This document shows positions 7,512-16,139 of a stretch of 41,160 nt of DNA, piece after piece. How positions within the stretch are numbered: the stretch's first letter is position 1; each line of letters starts with the position of its first letter. Where the stretch lies: NCBI GenBank assembly GCA_022448345.1, contig JAKVCB010000019.1, positions 1-41,160 on the forward strand, read 5' to 3'. Position numbers and translations under genes: made by a program. The stretch comes from Pirellulales bacterium (lineage in GTDB: Bacteria; Planctomycetota; Planctomycetia; Pirellulales; Lacipirellulaceae). The notes below the pieces were generated by a model. That model made no database searches, was not told the origin of the DNA, and saw nothing but the letters and a program-made list of their open reading frames with translations.

Positions 7512-8701
7512 CGGAGATCTCCTGTGTGCAGGACTGATGGCCCAAAATTTCACTTTCCAAGGCCAAAGAGGAAGGGGGCTGACGCAAGAGCCAACCGGGG
7601 GACGGATGAAAGAGCTCCGGTAGACCAGTTTCGTAAGAACCGGTGCCGATAGGCGATCACAACCGACTACACCCTGTTCTACCCGCAATTCGTTGCCATG
7701 TATAGTGGAGTCCGCTGCCGGCAACGGCCGTTTTGGGTGGTGGGTTCCGGGGGAGGACACCAAACCAGAAAGAAACAGGGGATCGGAACTGGCGAGTGGG
7801 ATGGTGCCGATCCCACTCGCCAGGCACTGCGGTTGTTTCTGGTATCTGCCGGTCTGTCCTGGTTGCCGTCCACACCGCCTCGCCAGTGCCCGACCGTCTG
7901 TGGGAATGCCACCCGCTGCACGCGGTATCCTGCTTTGCCACTGTAAAGAGACGTGAGAATCCAGCGGCCACCTTAGTCGCTACGGTAGGGTGCCTGCTCC
8001 CTTTGGCCGTGTTCACCATTTGCCCAGGACAGCGACCTGTGGTATCGCCCCCAAGACTTTGTCGCGTTACGACTTTATGTTGGACCCTTGAGGGTACTGC
8101 TGGTGAGTAATAGTTGCTTCCGTCCGGTCCAGGATTTTTGAGAGAATCCCACTTGTCGGAAAAAAGCCCGTATACCTCATGGCTGCCGAAACGGGTTGCC
8201 GAAAATCGTCGGGATGTGGCGCGCCAGTTTGTCGAAAGATCCGAAAATGCAGTGCGGTAAGTTTGTCAGGTATCCGATAAGAATTGAGGGAATAAGGGTT
8301 GCCGTCCGGGATAAAGGGTTGACGTGGCACACACGAGTGTTAGGCTGGAGGGCGATGTTAGGCGCGAGACCGATCACCTATTCTTCACGCTAGGTATCGT
8401 GTTCATTCGACTTCGAGACCGCGGCCACCTGAATACCTTATTGGCCACGGCCATCTGGACGCCTCATCGGCCAGGAGAGTGGCCTGTGTGTTCCAGTTAT
8501 TTTGTTTTCGACCGCGACGGATTCTCTTGTTCCTGAATCATATTGCTGTCAGCCTACGGGAGTGTTTCCCCTTGTTGAACGATGCCAAAGTCAGTCGGTT
8601 TATCCTGTTCTGACCGTGGTAAGCTGACAGGTAACACCGGGTTGCCACTTTTCAGGGCTACTCGACACGACTTTTTCTTGTATTGAAAGTAAGCACCTTT
8701 T
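7512..8701. other. 1.19-kb divergent intergenic region
   Basis: It lies between the RRM gene (minus) and the DEAD-box helicase gene (plus). I find no supported protein gene: open frames up to about 125 codons exist in several registers but none has a ribosome-binding site or recognisable features. It may hold long 5' leaders or a small RNA. A perfect hairpin at 7789-7823 is listed separately. Confidence 0.45.
7789..7823. other. Perfect 14-bp inverted repeat
   Basis: Arms CTGGCGAGTGGGAT and ATCCCACTCGCCAG enclose the 7-base loop GGTGCCG, with no mismatch. It sits about 280 bases upstream of the RRM start on the minus strand and about 880 bases upstream of the helicase. No T tract follows on either strand, which argues against a classical terminator. 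It may be part of a leader RNA, a small RNA or a protein-binding palindrome. Confidence 0.8.
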
Positions 8702-10123
8702 ATGAAGTTTGAAAGCCTCTCGCTCTGCGAGCCTTTGCTCCGAAGTCTTCAGGCTGCAGGCCACGATCAGGCCACTCCTATTCAGCAGAAAGCCATTCCC
8801 CAGGTTCTCAAGGGGCGCGACCTGCTTGGTTGTGCCCAGACGGGAACCGGTAAGACGGCAGCTTTTGCGCTGCCGATGTTCCAGCACTTAATGACCGCGG
8901 CTGTCGCACCAACGGGTGCAGCACGTCGGCGTCAGCGGTCAGGTCGACGGGTCATTCGCACTCTTGTCCTGGCACCCACGCGCGAACTGGCCGGACAAAT
9001 CGGCGAGAGCTTGACGACCTATGGACGATTTACCGCATTGCGCCACGCCGTTATTTTTGGTGGAGTCCGACAGGGGCCGCAAGTCCGCGCTTTGCAGGCC
9101 GGCATCGACATTCTCGTTGCAACACCAGGTCGTCTTCTGGATCTGATTGGGCAGGGATTCGTCAAACTCGGCTCTGTGGAAATCCTGATTCTTGACGAAG
9201 CCGACCTGATGCTCGACATGGGCTTTATTCACGACCTGAAAAAAATTGTTGGGCAAGTACCTGAGCGCCGTCAAACACTAATGTTTTCTGCAACCATGCC
9301 GCCGGAGGTTCGCAAGGTCGCAGCACAATGGTTGCGTCGTCCATTTGAGGTGCAAGTCGGTCCCGTTGCCACTCCGCCAGAGCTCGTATCGCAAGCCGTT
9401 TATTTCGTCGAGCCCAACCACAAGACAGCCGCCCTCACGCGGTATCTCCAGGAAACTCACCAGACAAAGACCATCGTCTTTTCCCGTACCAAGCGGCGGG
9501 CTGACAAGATTGCCCGTTGTCTGCAGCGGGACGGGATTCGGGCCATGGCAATTCATGGAAATAAAAGCCAGGCAAAACGAAAATCGGTGATTCGCGAATT
9601 CCATTCCGAGCATCCTCCTGTGCTGGTTGCCACCGATCTCGCGGCCCGGGGACTCGATTTTTCGGACGTCTCCCATGTCATTAACTACGATTTGCCGGAC
9701 GTTCCCGAAACGTACGTTCATCGTATTGGGCGCACGGCGCGGGCGGGCGCTTCGGGGCAAGCGATCTCATTTTGCGGCCATGACGAACGGCGCCTGCTCA
9801 ATATGGTTGAAAAGTTGATCGGAAAAACCATGCCCGTAGAGACGTTGTCAGTCGTGTCGGGCTCTTTGCAATCGCGTGCGGACACGCGTGGCAGTGGTCA
9901 AAAAAAGACAACTGAAACCGAGACTCGTGAATTCGGTAAGAGCCCCCACGAGGCCGCTTCTGGCGAGGCGAAACGTCCCGCCAGGCGGCGCACCCGGCAT
10001 AAGTCAGCCCGCCACAAGTCAGCTCACCAGGGAGCCGGTGGTTCAAAGCCGTCGACGGGCTCCAAGCAATCTGGCAGTTCACGCCGTGGAAAAGGACGCC
10101 ACCGGACCGCTGGTGTCCGTTAA
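8702..10123 (+). CDS. rhlE: DEAD-box ATP-dependent RNA helicase (RhlE-like)
   Basis: A 473-residue protein with every DEAD-box motif in order: Q motif with TPIQ (residues 25-28), AQTGTGKT (45-52), PTREL (92-96), GG (120-121), TPGR (141-144), DEAD (165-168), SAT (196-198), then in the second RecA domain IVFSRTKRRADKI, VLVATDLAARGLDF and HRIGRTARAG (340-349). It unwinds short RNA duplexes with ATP in the cytoplasm, in ribosome assembly, mRNA decay or cold adaptation. Residues 375-473 are a Lys/Arg/Ser-rich disordered tail with repeated HKSA units, as in RhlE proteins that bind RNA non-specifically. There is no clear ribosome-binding site before the ATG. The cold-shock gene follows 134 bases later, possibly in the same unit. 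Confidence 0.95.
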   Translation: MKFESLSLCEPLLRSLQAAGHDQATPIQQKAIPQVLKGRDLLGCAQTGTGKTAAFALPMFQHLMTAAVAPTGAARRRQRSGRRVIRTLVLAPTRELAGQIGESLTTYGRFTALRHAVIFGGVRQGPQVRALQAGIDILVATPGRLLDLIGQGFVKLGSVEILILDEADLMLDMGFIHDLKKIVGQVPERRQTLMFSATMPPEVRKVAAQWLRRPFEVQVGPVATPPELVSQAVYFVEPNHKTAALTRYLQETHQTKTIVFSRTKRRADKIARCLQRDGIRAMAIHGNKSQAKRKSVIREFHSEHPPVLVATDLAARGLDFSDVSHVINYDLPDVPETYVHRIGRTARAGASGQAISFCGHDERRLLNMVEKLIGKTMPVETLSVVSGSLQSRADTRGSGQKKTTETETREFGKSPHEAASGEAKRPARRRTRHKSARHKSAHQGAGGSKPSTGSKQSGSSRRGKGRHRTAGVR

Positions 10124-10229
10124 GTAGAGCGAGTACAAAGTAGGGGCAAAGGACAAGTCAATAATTGGAGCGACTGCAACGAAGGCGAGATGGTGGTGCT
10201 TCACAACCAAAAAGAGAATCAGCCGGTTC

Positions 10230-10250
10230 TATAATTTTACTCTGGGAGGA
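10230..10250 (+). promoter_or_regulatory. TATAAT box and strong ribosome-binding site before the cold-shock gene
   Basis: A perfect TATAAT lies at 10230-10235, and GGGAGGA at 10244-10250, seven bases before the ATG. No good -35 box is seen 17 bases upstream. If TATAAT is a real -10, the leader would be only about 16 bases, unlike the long cold-shock leaders of E. coli cspA. Confidence 0.4.
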
Positions 10251-10257
10251 AAATCAA

Positions 10258-10455
10258 ATGCCACAAGGTATCGTCAAAAAGTTAATATCAGAAAAAGGCT
10301 TCGGGTTCATTGATAGTAATGGAACCGAACTCTTCTTTCACCATTCGGCCCTGGTAGGCACCACAATCGAGTCGCTGCACGAGGGGCAATCGGTTGAATA
10401 TGAAGAGGGGCAAGGCCCCAAGGGGCCCCGTGCTGAGAACGTTCGCCCCGCGTAG
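10258..10455 (+). CDS. Cold-shock domain protein (CspA family)
   Basis: A 65-residue protein made of a single cold-shock domain. It reads MPQGIVKKLISEKGFGFIDS, with RNP1-like KGFGFI and RNP2-like LFFHHSAL, where the stacking aromatic residues bind single-stranded nucleic acid. It ends with the family's YEEGQGPKGPRAENV, so it is full length. The ATG is chosen for the GGGAGGA seven bases upstream. The usual role is as an RNA chaperone melting secondary structure. Position directly after the DEAD-box helicase and near the RRM gene makes a three-protein RNA-handling cluster. Confidence 0.95.
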   Translation: MPQGIVKKLISEKGFGFIDSNGTELFFHHSALVGTTIESLHEGQSVEYEEGQGPKGPRAENVRPA

Positions 10456-10966
10456 TTCACCGAGCTACCATCACAACCGGTTTGCGATGCTCTCTGTCGG
10501 CAACTTCGGCGTCTGGTTGTGGTGGGTATTGGCCTGCTTGGTCGGCCAGGTCTGATTCTGCGTCCCTTTCCTGCGGCAGAGATCTTTGTTTGCCTTTTCA
10601 GGCGATATGGTTTTGCGCGCAGGTTGGATGATTTGGGGAACGCCAGGGCTTGCGGTAACAGGCGGTTTTGAAGTGTCTCACTTTTGCCGAAAAAACGTAG
10701 CCTACTGCAGGGCGAACCGGATGGCATAAAGCCTGTCGCGGAGCCCTTTCCGGAAGGCGGTTGGCGGAAAATAAAAAAGCACGCTATTGGCGACGTGGTG
10801 GTTCAAATTGGTCCAGCACTATGGTGGTTCGCCGGTTACAATACGCAGCCTCAAGCGCTGTGGACCTAATTAGCTGTGTATCTAATCAGGGGTCCCAATG
10901 GATCAGTGGACCCAATTGCTGTGGACCCACTCGATTCATGGAACTCATCCAAGGAGACCATTGGTC
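10456..10966. other. Intergenic region with repeated GTGGACC words
   Basis: No gene can be supported in these 511 bases. The word GTGGACC occurs at 10860-10866, 10906-10912 and 10921-10927, two of them as GCTGTGGACC, in the 110 bases before the DUF5993 gene; spacing is irregular (46 and 15 bases). A 22-codon hydrophobic frame starts near 10490 but has no ribosome-binding site. Confidence 0.4.
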
Positions 10967-11125
10967 ATGATCGCCGCAGGGATTTTCTTGTGCTTGTTTT
11001 TTTTGTTGATTTCGATGCTGCGACATCTGCCGTGGTTATCGGTGATCCTCTTTTTCCTGACACTCGGACTTGTGGTCATGTTGTTCGTGCACCATGCCAC
11101 CGACAAGCTGGATATAAATTTGTGA
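10967..11125 (+). CDS. DUF5993-like small membrane protein, 52 aa
   Basis: The protein starts MIAAGIFLCLFFLLISMLRH, continues with a second hydrophobic helix, and ends HHATDKLDINL. The two-helix layout, the short loop with basic residues and the HHATDxLxIxL ending match what I know of DUF5993, a family of about 50 residues found beside dsbB. AAGGAGA lies about 10 bases upstream of the ATG, which decides the start over longer in-frame options. The dsbB gene follows after 60 bases on the same strand, the expected neighbour. DUF5993 has no established function; the constant pairing suggests help to DsbB in disulfide-bond formation. Confidence 0.75.
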   Translation: MIAAGIFLCLFFLLISMLRHLPWLSVILFFLTLGLVVMLFVHHATDKLDINL

Positions 11126-11185
11126 CCTCCAAACGCCACCGCGACTGACCTTTCAACACAACCGCTTAGTCACGAGGAGTTGGTT

Positions 11186-11899
11186 ATGCCTGCCGCCGAA
11201 CAGAATCATTCCATCAGCGATGGACATCCAATCTGGAAAGTCTGGAACAGAATCGAATTACTGATCCTTCACGTTTGTGTGCTTGCAATGTCTGTGGTCC
11301 TGTTGGGAGCGTTTTGGATCCAATTTGTGGGCGGCGAATATCCATGCCCGCTCTGTTTGCTGCAGCGCATGGCGATGATCCTGACGGCGATCGGTTCAAT
11401 ATTCGTCATTACCCATGGCCACTACGCCCGTATCCAGGGGTTCTCGGTGATGGGTTTGGGTTACGGGATGTCGCTGCTGGCGGCCGTGGTGGGGATGGTG
11501 ATTTCCTCCCGCCAGATCCTGCTGCACATCGCGCCGGACGATCCAGGGTACGGAAGCCCGGTCCTTGGTATGCACCTCTACACTTGGGCACTGATTGTGT
11601 TTGTGATGGTGATCATCGTCAGCGGGTTAATGCTGATTTTCGGTCGGGAGCCGGTACTTCACTGTCCGGTGTGTCATGATACCGAACCGGCGGCCAGTAT
11701 GATTCCGCGTCGCCCAAAACTAGCCTGGTATTCCTGGTGTACCTACTGGTTGTTTGGCATTGTGATCCTGGCCAATGCCGCTTCGGCTTTGGCTGAAGCG
11801 GGGTTGAATACCTATCTTCCCAGCGATCCAACGAGTTACCTCTTGTTTGAACATGACGGGCCGTCCGGGTCGCCTGCCAGCGAAAGCAGCCCGCAGTAA
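11186..11899 (+). CDS. dsbB: DsbB-like disulfide bond formation protein, variant
   Basis: A 237-residue membrane protein; ATG 11186 follows GAGGAG at a good distance. Helix 1 (about 22-48) leads into EYPCPLCLLQ, whose Cys54 and Cys57 match the first periplasmic pair of DsbB (C41/C44), which hand electrons to quinone. Helices 2-4 follow. The second periplasmic loop (about 112-130, HIAPDDPGYGSPVLGMHLYTW) has no cysteine, whereas classical DsbB carries C104/C130 there to reoxidise DsbA. Instead a CPVC pair (160/163) lies after helix 4, on what should be the cytoplasmic side, and a fifth helix (about 186-204) follows. The enzyme family oxidises thiol partners. How this variant passes electrons is unclear. 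No DsbA gene is nearby. Confidence 0.88.
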   Translation: MPAAEQNHSISDGHPIWKVWNRIELLILHVCVLAMSVVLLGAFWIQFVGGEYPCPLCLLQRMAMILTAIGSIFVITHGHYARIQGFSVMGLGYGMSLLAAVVGMVISSRQILLHIAPDDPGYGSPVLGMHLYTWALIVFVMVIIVSGLMLIFGREPVLHCPVCHDTEPAASMIPRRPKLAWYSWCTYWLFGIVILANAASALAEAGLNTYLPSDPTSYLLFEHDGPSGSPASESSPQ

Positions 11900-12143
11900 G
11901 GCCACTAGAGTACCAGTCATGCGGCCAGTCATATTGCATCGCGTTTTGGTGGCGCAATCCCTAAGCCATGGTTCTTTCCGGTTGAACCGCGTAGTTTTCG
12001 GTAGTGTTGGTTGGTGCGTGCGGGGTAAAGAGTTTGCCGGCCTGATTGTCTTGGTGCTGACGGTACGCATTTTGAAGGCGGCTTACGCTTTGAGCCGGCA
12101 AGTTGATAGGTTATGATGAACCTAAGGTGAGGCAGGTCTATCT

Positions 12144-14327
12144 GTGGAGAAACAAGTGTTGTTAAAACGGGTTCCTGACAGTCGGGTGGTTATCGGGGTG
12201 TGCCTTCTTATTGGCAGTTGCCTGGTGCTGCCCGTCGGTGCCGGCACCACGTCTGCCTCGCAGCACTGGGCCTTTCGGGCTGTTGAGCCGGTTACGGTGC
12301 CGGAGGAAGCAGGCAGTTGGTCGGCCAACCCGGTCGATCGGTTCATTCTCCGGAAGATTCACGAAAAGCAGTTGCGCCCCACAGGCGATGCCAGTCGAGC
12401 GGTACTTGTTCGGCGACTCTATTTTGATCTGCTTGGCCTGCCACCAACCCCCGAGGAAGTGCAGGCGTTTGTTGAGGACCGCTCGGAGGATGCCTATGCG
12501 CGACTGGTCGATCGCCTGCTGGCATCGACCCATTACGGGGAACGTTGGGGCAGGTACTGGCTGGACGTGGCCCGCTATGCGGATACCGCGGGCGATAATG
12601 CCGATTACCCGATTCCCGAAATGTTTCGTTACCGCGACTACGTCATCGACTCGTTCAACCGCGACAAGCCGTTTGATCGTTTTTTGCGTGAACAGATTGC
12701 CGGCGACATCATGGCGGAAACGGCCCCTGCCGATGCGCAGTGGGATCTGCGGGTGGCCACCGGCTTTATTGCCCTCTCGCGTCGTTTTGGTACCGAGCCC
12801 TTTCAGTTCCCTCATCTCGAAATTGAGGATACGCTCGATACGATGGGGCGGGCGATGCTGGCGATGACGCTCAAATGCGCCCGTTGCCACGATCACAAAT
12901 TTGATCCCATCACCAACCGTGATTACTACGCGTTGTATGGTTTTTTTGCCAGTACGCAGTACCCATTTTCGGGATCGGAAGCGAAGAAAAAACGGCTCCA
13001 CCTGGTTCCCCTCAAGCACTCCCGGCAGGAGTACGATCAGATTACCAAAGGTTATAACGAACAGGTCAAAGTCCTGATTGACGAGAGTAACCGGCTGGGC
13101 AGTCCAACTCTTGAGCCAATGCGCGGGCAGGTTGACGCGCTGCGTTCGCAAATCAACATGGCCAAGCGGGACGGAAAACCGCAGCCGGAAATCGATGCCC
13201 TTCAAAAAAAATATGATGCCATCTACAAGGTACTGCAGGCCAAGGTCGACGAGGTGAAGGCGAGCCTGGGGGATTTGCACGACGAATATGCCTACCTGAT
13301 GGAGATCTCGGCGTATGCGGTTTCCGAGGGCAAGCCGACCGATGTCCGTCTGCAACTTCAGGGCGACCCCAAGCAACTCGGTGAGGTGATCCCTCGCAAT
13401 GCCCCGGTGGTCTTGCTGGCGGGTGGGGATTTAAAAATTCCCGCAGGTAGCAGTGGCCGGCTGCAGTTGGCCGAGTGGGTTGCTGCGGCTGAAAATCCAC
13501 TCACCGCACGGGTGATGGTCAACCGAATTTGGAAGCACCACTTCGGGCAGGGGCTGGTTGAGACCGTGTCGAACTTCGGTATTACTGGTGCATCGCCAAG
13601 CCATCCAGAACTCCTCGACTGGCTGGCGGGAAAGTTTGTCGAGAGTGGCTGGTCGATCAAGCAACTCCACCGGCTTTTGCTCATGTCGCGCACCTACCGG
13701 CTTTCCAGCGAAGTGGTTGCTGCCAATCAGGCGATCGACCCGGGAAATGTTTACTGCTGGCATTATCGGCGTCGTCAGCTCGATGCGGAAGCCATTCGCG
13801 ATGCGATGCTGGCGGTCAGTGGCGATTTGGACCTGACGGTTGCCGGCGCGCATCCTTTTGCGCCGCTGCGGGAGTGGGACTATTCGCAGCACAAGCCTTT
13901 TGTTGAGGTCTATCCAACCAGCAAGCGGAGTGTCTACCTGATGACGCAGCGAATCCAGCGCCATCCCTATCTTTCTATTTTTGACGGTGCCGATACGAAC
14001 CAGTCGACTGGCGAACGGGCTGAATCGATCCTTCCCCAGCAGGCACTGTTTTTGATGAACCACTCTTTTGTAAAAGAACGTGCCGAAGGATTGTCGCGGC
14101 GCCTGCGCACTAACTCTGACGAACAGCAGCGGATCAGGACCGCTTACCAGCTTGCCTGGGGGCGCCCACCAGGGGCGGCGGAGCTTGAGCAGGCCAATCG
14201 CTACATCACGCGTTATCGTAGCCAGTTGCTTTCCGCGGGTGCCCAGCCTGGGGAAGTTGACGTGGAGGCCTGGACCAGCTTCGCCCGGTTGATGCTGACG
14301 GCAAATGAATTTCTCTATATTGACTGA
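12144..14327 (+). CDS. DUF1549/DUF1553 secreted protein
   Basis: A 727-residue protein with a GTG start preceded by AGGTGAGG. Residues about 14-37 form a signal peptide. DUF1549 follows (about 58-262), with NPVDRFILRKI at its start and the family signature CARCHDHKFDPI (245-256), resembling a heme- or metal-binding CxxCH but in the order CxxCHDH. A coiled, Lys/Glu-rich linker (about 310-375) precedes DUF1553 (about 440-690), with ENPLTARVMVNRIW and SPSHPELLDWLA. Unlike many homologues there is no N-terminal cytochrome c (PSCyt1) domain. Such genes are a planctomycete hallmark, paired with DUF1501 as here; the role is thought to be in extracellular polymer handling but no reaction is known. 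Confidence 0.93.
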   Translation: MEKQVLLKRVPDSRVVIGVCLLIGSCLVLPVGAGTTSASQHWAFRAVEPVTVPEEAGSWSANPVDRFILRKIHEKQLRPTGDASRAVLVRRLYFDLLGLPPTPEEVQAFVEDRSEDAYARLVDRLLASTHYGERWGRYWLDVARYADTAGDNADYPIPEMFRYRDYVIDSFNRDKPFDRFLREQIAGDIMAETAPADAQWDLRVATGFIALSRRFGTEPFQFPHLEIEDTLDTMGRAMLAMTLKCARCHDHKFDPITNRDYYALYGFFASTQYPFSGSEAKKKRLHLVPLKHSRQEYDQITKGYNEQVKVLIDESNRLGSPTLEPMRGQVDALRSQINMAKRDGKPQPEIDALQKKYDAIYKVLQAKVDEVKASLGDLHDEYAYLMEISAYAVSEGKPTDVRLQLQGDPKQLGEVIPRNAPVVLLAGGDLKIPAGSSGRLQLAEWVAAAENPLTARVMVNRIWKHHFGQGLVETVSNFGITGASPSHPELLDWLAGKFVESGWSIKQLHRLLLMSRTYRLSSEVVAANQAIDPGNVYCWHYRRRQLDAEAIRDAMLAVSGDLDLTVAGAHPFAPLREWDYSQHKPFVEVYPTSKRSVYLMTQRIQRHPYLSIFDGADTNQSTGERAESILPQQALFLMNHSFVKERAEGLSRRLRTNSDEQQRIRTAYQLAWGRPPGAAELEQANRYITRYRSQLLSAGAQPGEVDVEAWTSFARLMLTANEFLYID

Positions 14328-14335
14328 CAGTGATC

Positions 14336-15742
14336 ATGCAGCCCAGAAAAAATAAAACTTCACGGCGGCGTTTTCTGGAGATGGCCGGTGGGAGCCTGGC
14401 CCTGACCGGTGCCGATTTGCGCCATGCGCTTGCGGTGGCTGGAGAAGTTGGCGGGGCCGAGGTTCTCGCACCGCGGCTGACCCATGTTCGGCCCCGCGCC
14501 AGTCGCGTGGTGTTTCTGTTTATGAACGGAGGTTTTTCGCAGGTTGACACTTTTGATTACAAGCCGGAATTGCAAAAACACGACAACAAAACGGTGCCTG
14601 CCGAAGAGATGTTCTACAAGTTCGATGGCAAACTGCTTCGTTCGCCATTTACTTTTCAGCGGGCCGGGGAGTCGGGTCTCTGGGTGAGCGATTTGTTTCC
14701 GCACTTCCGGCAGGTGATCGACGACGTCTGCGTGATCCGCAGCATGCACAGTGATATTCTGGAGCACTTCCAAGCTTCGCTCCAGATGCATACCGGCTCA
14801 GCGACGATTACGATGCCGAGTGTGGGTTCCTGGCTCAGTTACGGGCTGGGCACTTTCAATGCCAACCTGCCCTCGCATGTGGTCCTGGCCAACATGGAAC
14901 CGTATGCCGGAGCCCAGGGGTGGGATAACAGTTTTTTGCCACCGCAGCACCAGGGGGTGCGGATCATTCCAGGTGAAAATCCGATCGCCAATCTTCGTTC
15001 TTCGGCCCGATCGGTCACGCTGCAGGAACTGGAACAACAGATGCTCAGAGACCTGAACCGGCAGCACCTGGATGCCCGCTCGGCAGATGAACGGTTGCGT
15101 GCCCGCGATCAGAGTTTTCAGGTGGCCCAGGGGATGATGCGAGTCGCACCGCCGCTATTTGATTTGTCAACCGAGTCGCCTGCTACGCTGCGGGAGTATG
15201 GGATCGAACCGGGCGACCGCAAGTCGTTTTCAGCCCAGTGCCTGGTTGCCCGCAGAATGTTGGAGTCGGGTGTGCGGGTCATCGAGGTGGTCGACTCCGG
15301 TGGTGGGAGTGCCAATTGGGATGCCCATGCTGACATCAACGATCACCGCCGAAATGCCGCAGGGGTGGATCAGGGATTGAAGGCTTTTATCAATGACCTG
15401 AAAAATCGCGGACTGTTCGACGATACACTCGTGGTGATCAATACTGAGTTTGGCCGTACGCCATGGCGGCAGCACAACAGTCCAACTCCCGGCCGCAACC
15501 ACTGGCATCGGGCCTTTACCTGCCTGCTGGCCGGCGCGGGTGTTAAGGGTGGGGTCACCTATGGCAGTACCGATCAGTGGGGCGCATCGATCGTGGACCG
15601 ACCGGTGCATGTGCATGATTTTCATGCCACGATTCTGCATCTTCTTGGGCTCGACCACACGAAACTCACCTACCGATATGCGGGCCGTGACTTCCGTTTG
15701 ACCGATGTCTACGGCGATGTCATCAGCGAGATTCTCACCTAG
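14336..15742 (+). CDS. DUF1501 Tat-exported protein (alkaline phosphatase-like fold)
   Basis: A protein of about 468 residues. It opens with a twin-arginine signal (TSRRRFLEMAGG then a hydrophobic run), so it should be folded before export. The DUF1501 domain belongs to the sulfatase/alkaline phosphatase-like superfamily: VVFLFMNGGFSQVDTFDYKP near the start, then AHADINDH in the middle and VVINTEFGRTPW...GRNHWHRAFT, where FGRTP and the NHW histidine are the family's conserved metal-site region. It starts 8 bases after the DUF1549/1553 stop (or 2 if GTG 14330 is used), so the pair must be co-transcribed. Substrate is unknown. Confidence 0.93.
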   Translation: MQPRKNKTSRRRFLEMAGGSLALTGADLRHALAVAGEVGGAEVLAPRLTHVRPRASRVVFLFMNGGFSQVDTFDYKPELQKHDNKTVPAEEMFYKFDGKLLRSPFTFQRAGESGLWVSDLFPHFRQVIDDVCVIRSMHSDILEHFQASLQMHTGSATITMPSVGSWLSYGLGTFNANLPSHVVLANMEPYAGAQGWDNSFLPPQHQGVRIIPGENPIANLRSSARSVTLQELEQQMLRDLNRQHLDARSADERLRARDQSFQVAQGMMRVAPPLFDLSTESPATLREYGIEPGDRKSFSAQCLVARRMLESGVRVIEVVDSGGGSANWDAHADINDHRRNAAGVDQGLKAFINDLKNRGLFDDTLVVINTEFGRTPWRQHNSPTPGRNHWHRAFTCLLAGAGVKGGVTYGSTDQWGASIVDRPVHVHDFHATILHLLGLDHTKLTYRYAGRDFRLTDVYGDVISEILT

Positions 15743-15870
15743 CTGCTCGTTGAGGTTTCACGCAGGCGGTAACACCGCACGTAGGTCACCTGCTCTTGGG
15801 AAACGTAGAACGTAGCCACAATCACCCCGTCGGGAAACTGGGTTACCGACGGAGAGCCAAACGTAAAGAA
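15739..15870 (-). pseudogene. C-terminal remnant of a sialidase/BNR-repeat-like gene
   Basis: The minus strand here reads FTFGSPSVTQFPDGVIVATF followed by YVSQEQVTYVRCYRLRE and a stop. This looks like the last blade of planctomycete exo-alpha-sialidase-like proteins (SxTxLPDGTxLxTYY...IRCxRLE, from memory). The frame is closed by a stop three codons upstream of this piece, and no start codon is present, so only about 44 codons survive. The stop overlaps the DUF1501 stop by a few bases on the other strand. It is best explained as the residue of a deleted gene. Confidence 0.6.
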
Positions 15871-16139
15871 TTAATACAAATCAACCCCGTTTTGGATCTG
15901 GTACCGCCTCTTGGCCAGGACCGGCGTACTGCAGATTTCCGCTGGTAAGAACTGCTGATTTGTGGGTGGTGTTGCCGGCAGGGGCGGCGCTATTTTGGTC
16001 TCGTGTGCCGTTGAGCAGCAAAAATCCCCGGCGTAGTTGGTGAGTCTGGCATTGCATCGCCGCTACGTTATGCTGAATGGTTCTTGAGCGAACCTGTTTG
16101 CAAAAAAAACAAGCCTCCGGTGGAAACGAGAAACACGCC

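Noticed and set aside
7512-8701. tRNA or other known structured RNA in the long gene-free region
   Set aside because: No cloverleaf with a T-loop GGTTCRA word, and no rRNA-like text was recognised by eye; only the hairpin at 7789-7823 stands out.
10490-10555. 22-codon hydrophobic frame MLSVGNFGVWLWWVLACLVG
   Set aside because: It looks like a short membrane helix, but no ribosome-binding site precedes it and there is no conservation evidence.
12162-13376. 404-codon open frame on the minus strand
   Set aside because: It is the antisense image of the DUF1549/DUF1553 gene, whose forward frame has clear family motifs. Long antisense frames are common in GC-rich coding DNA.
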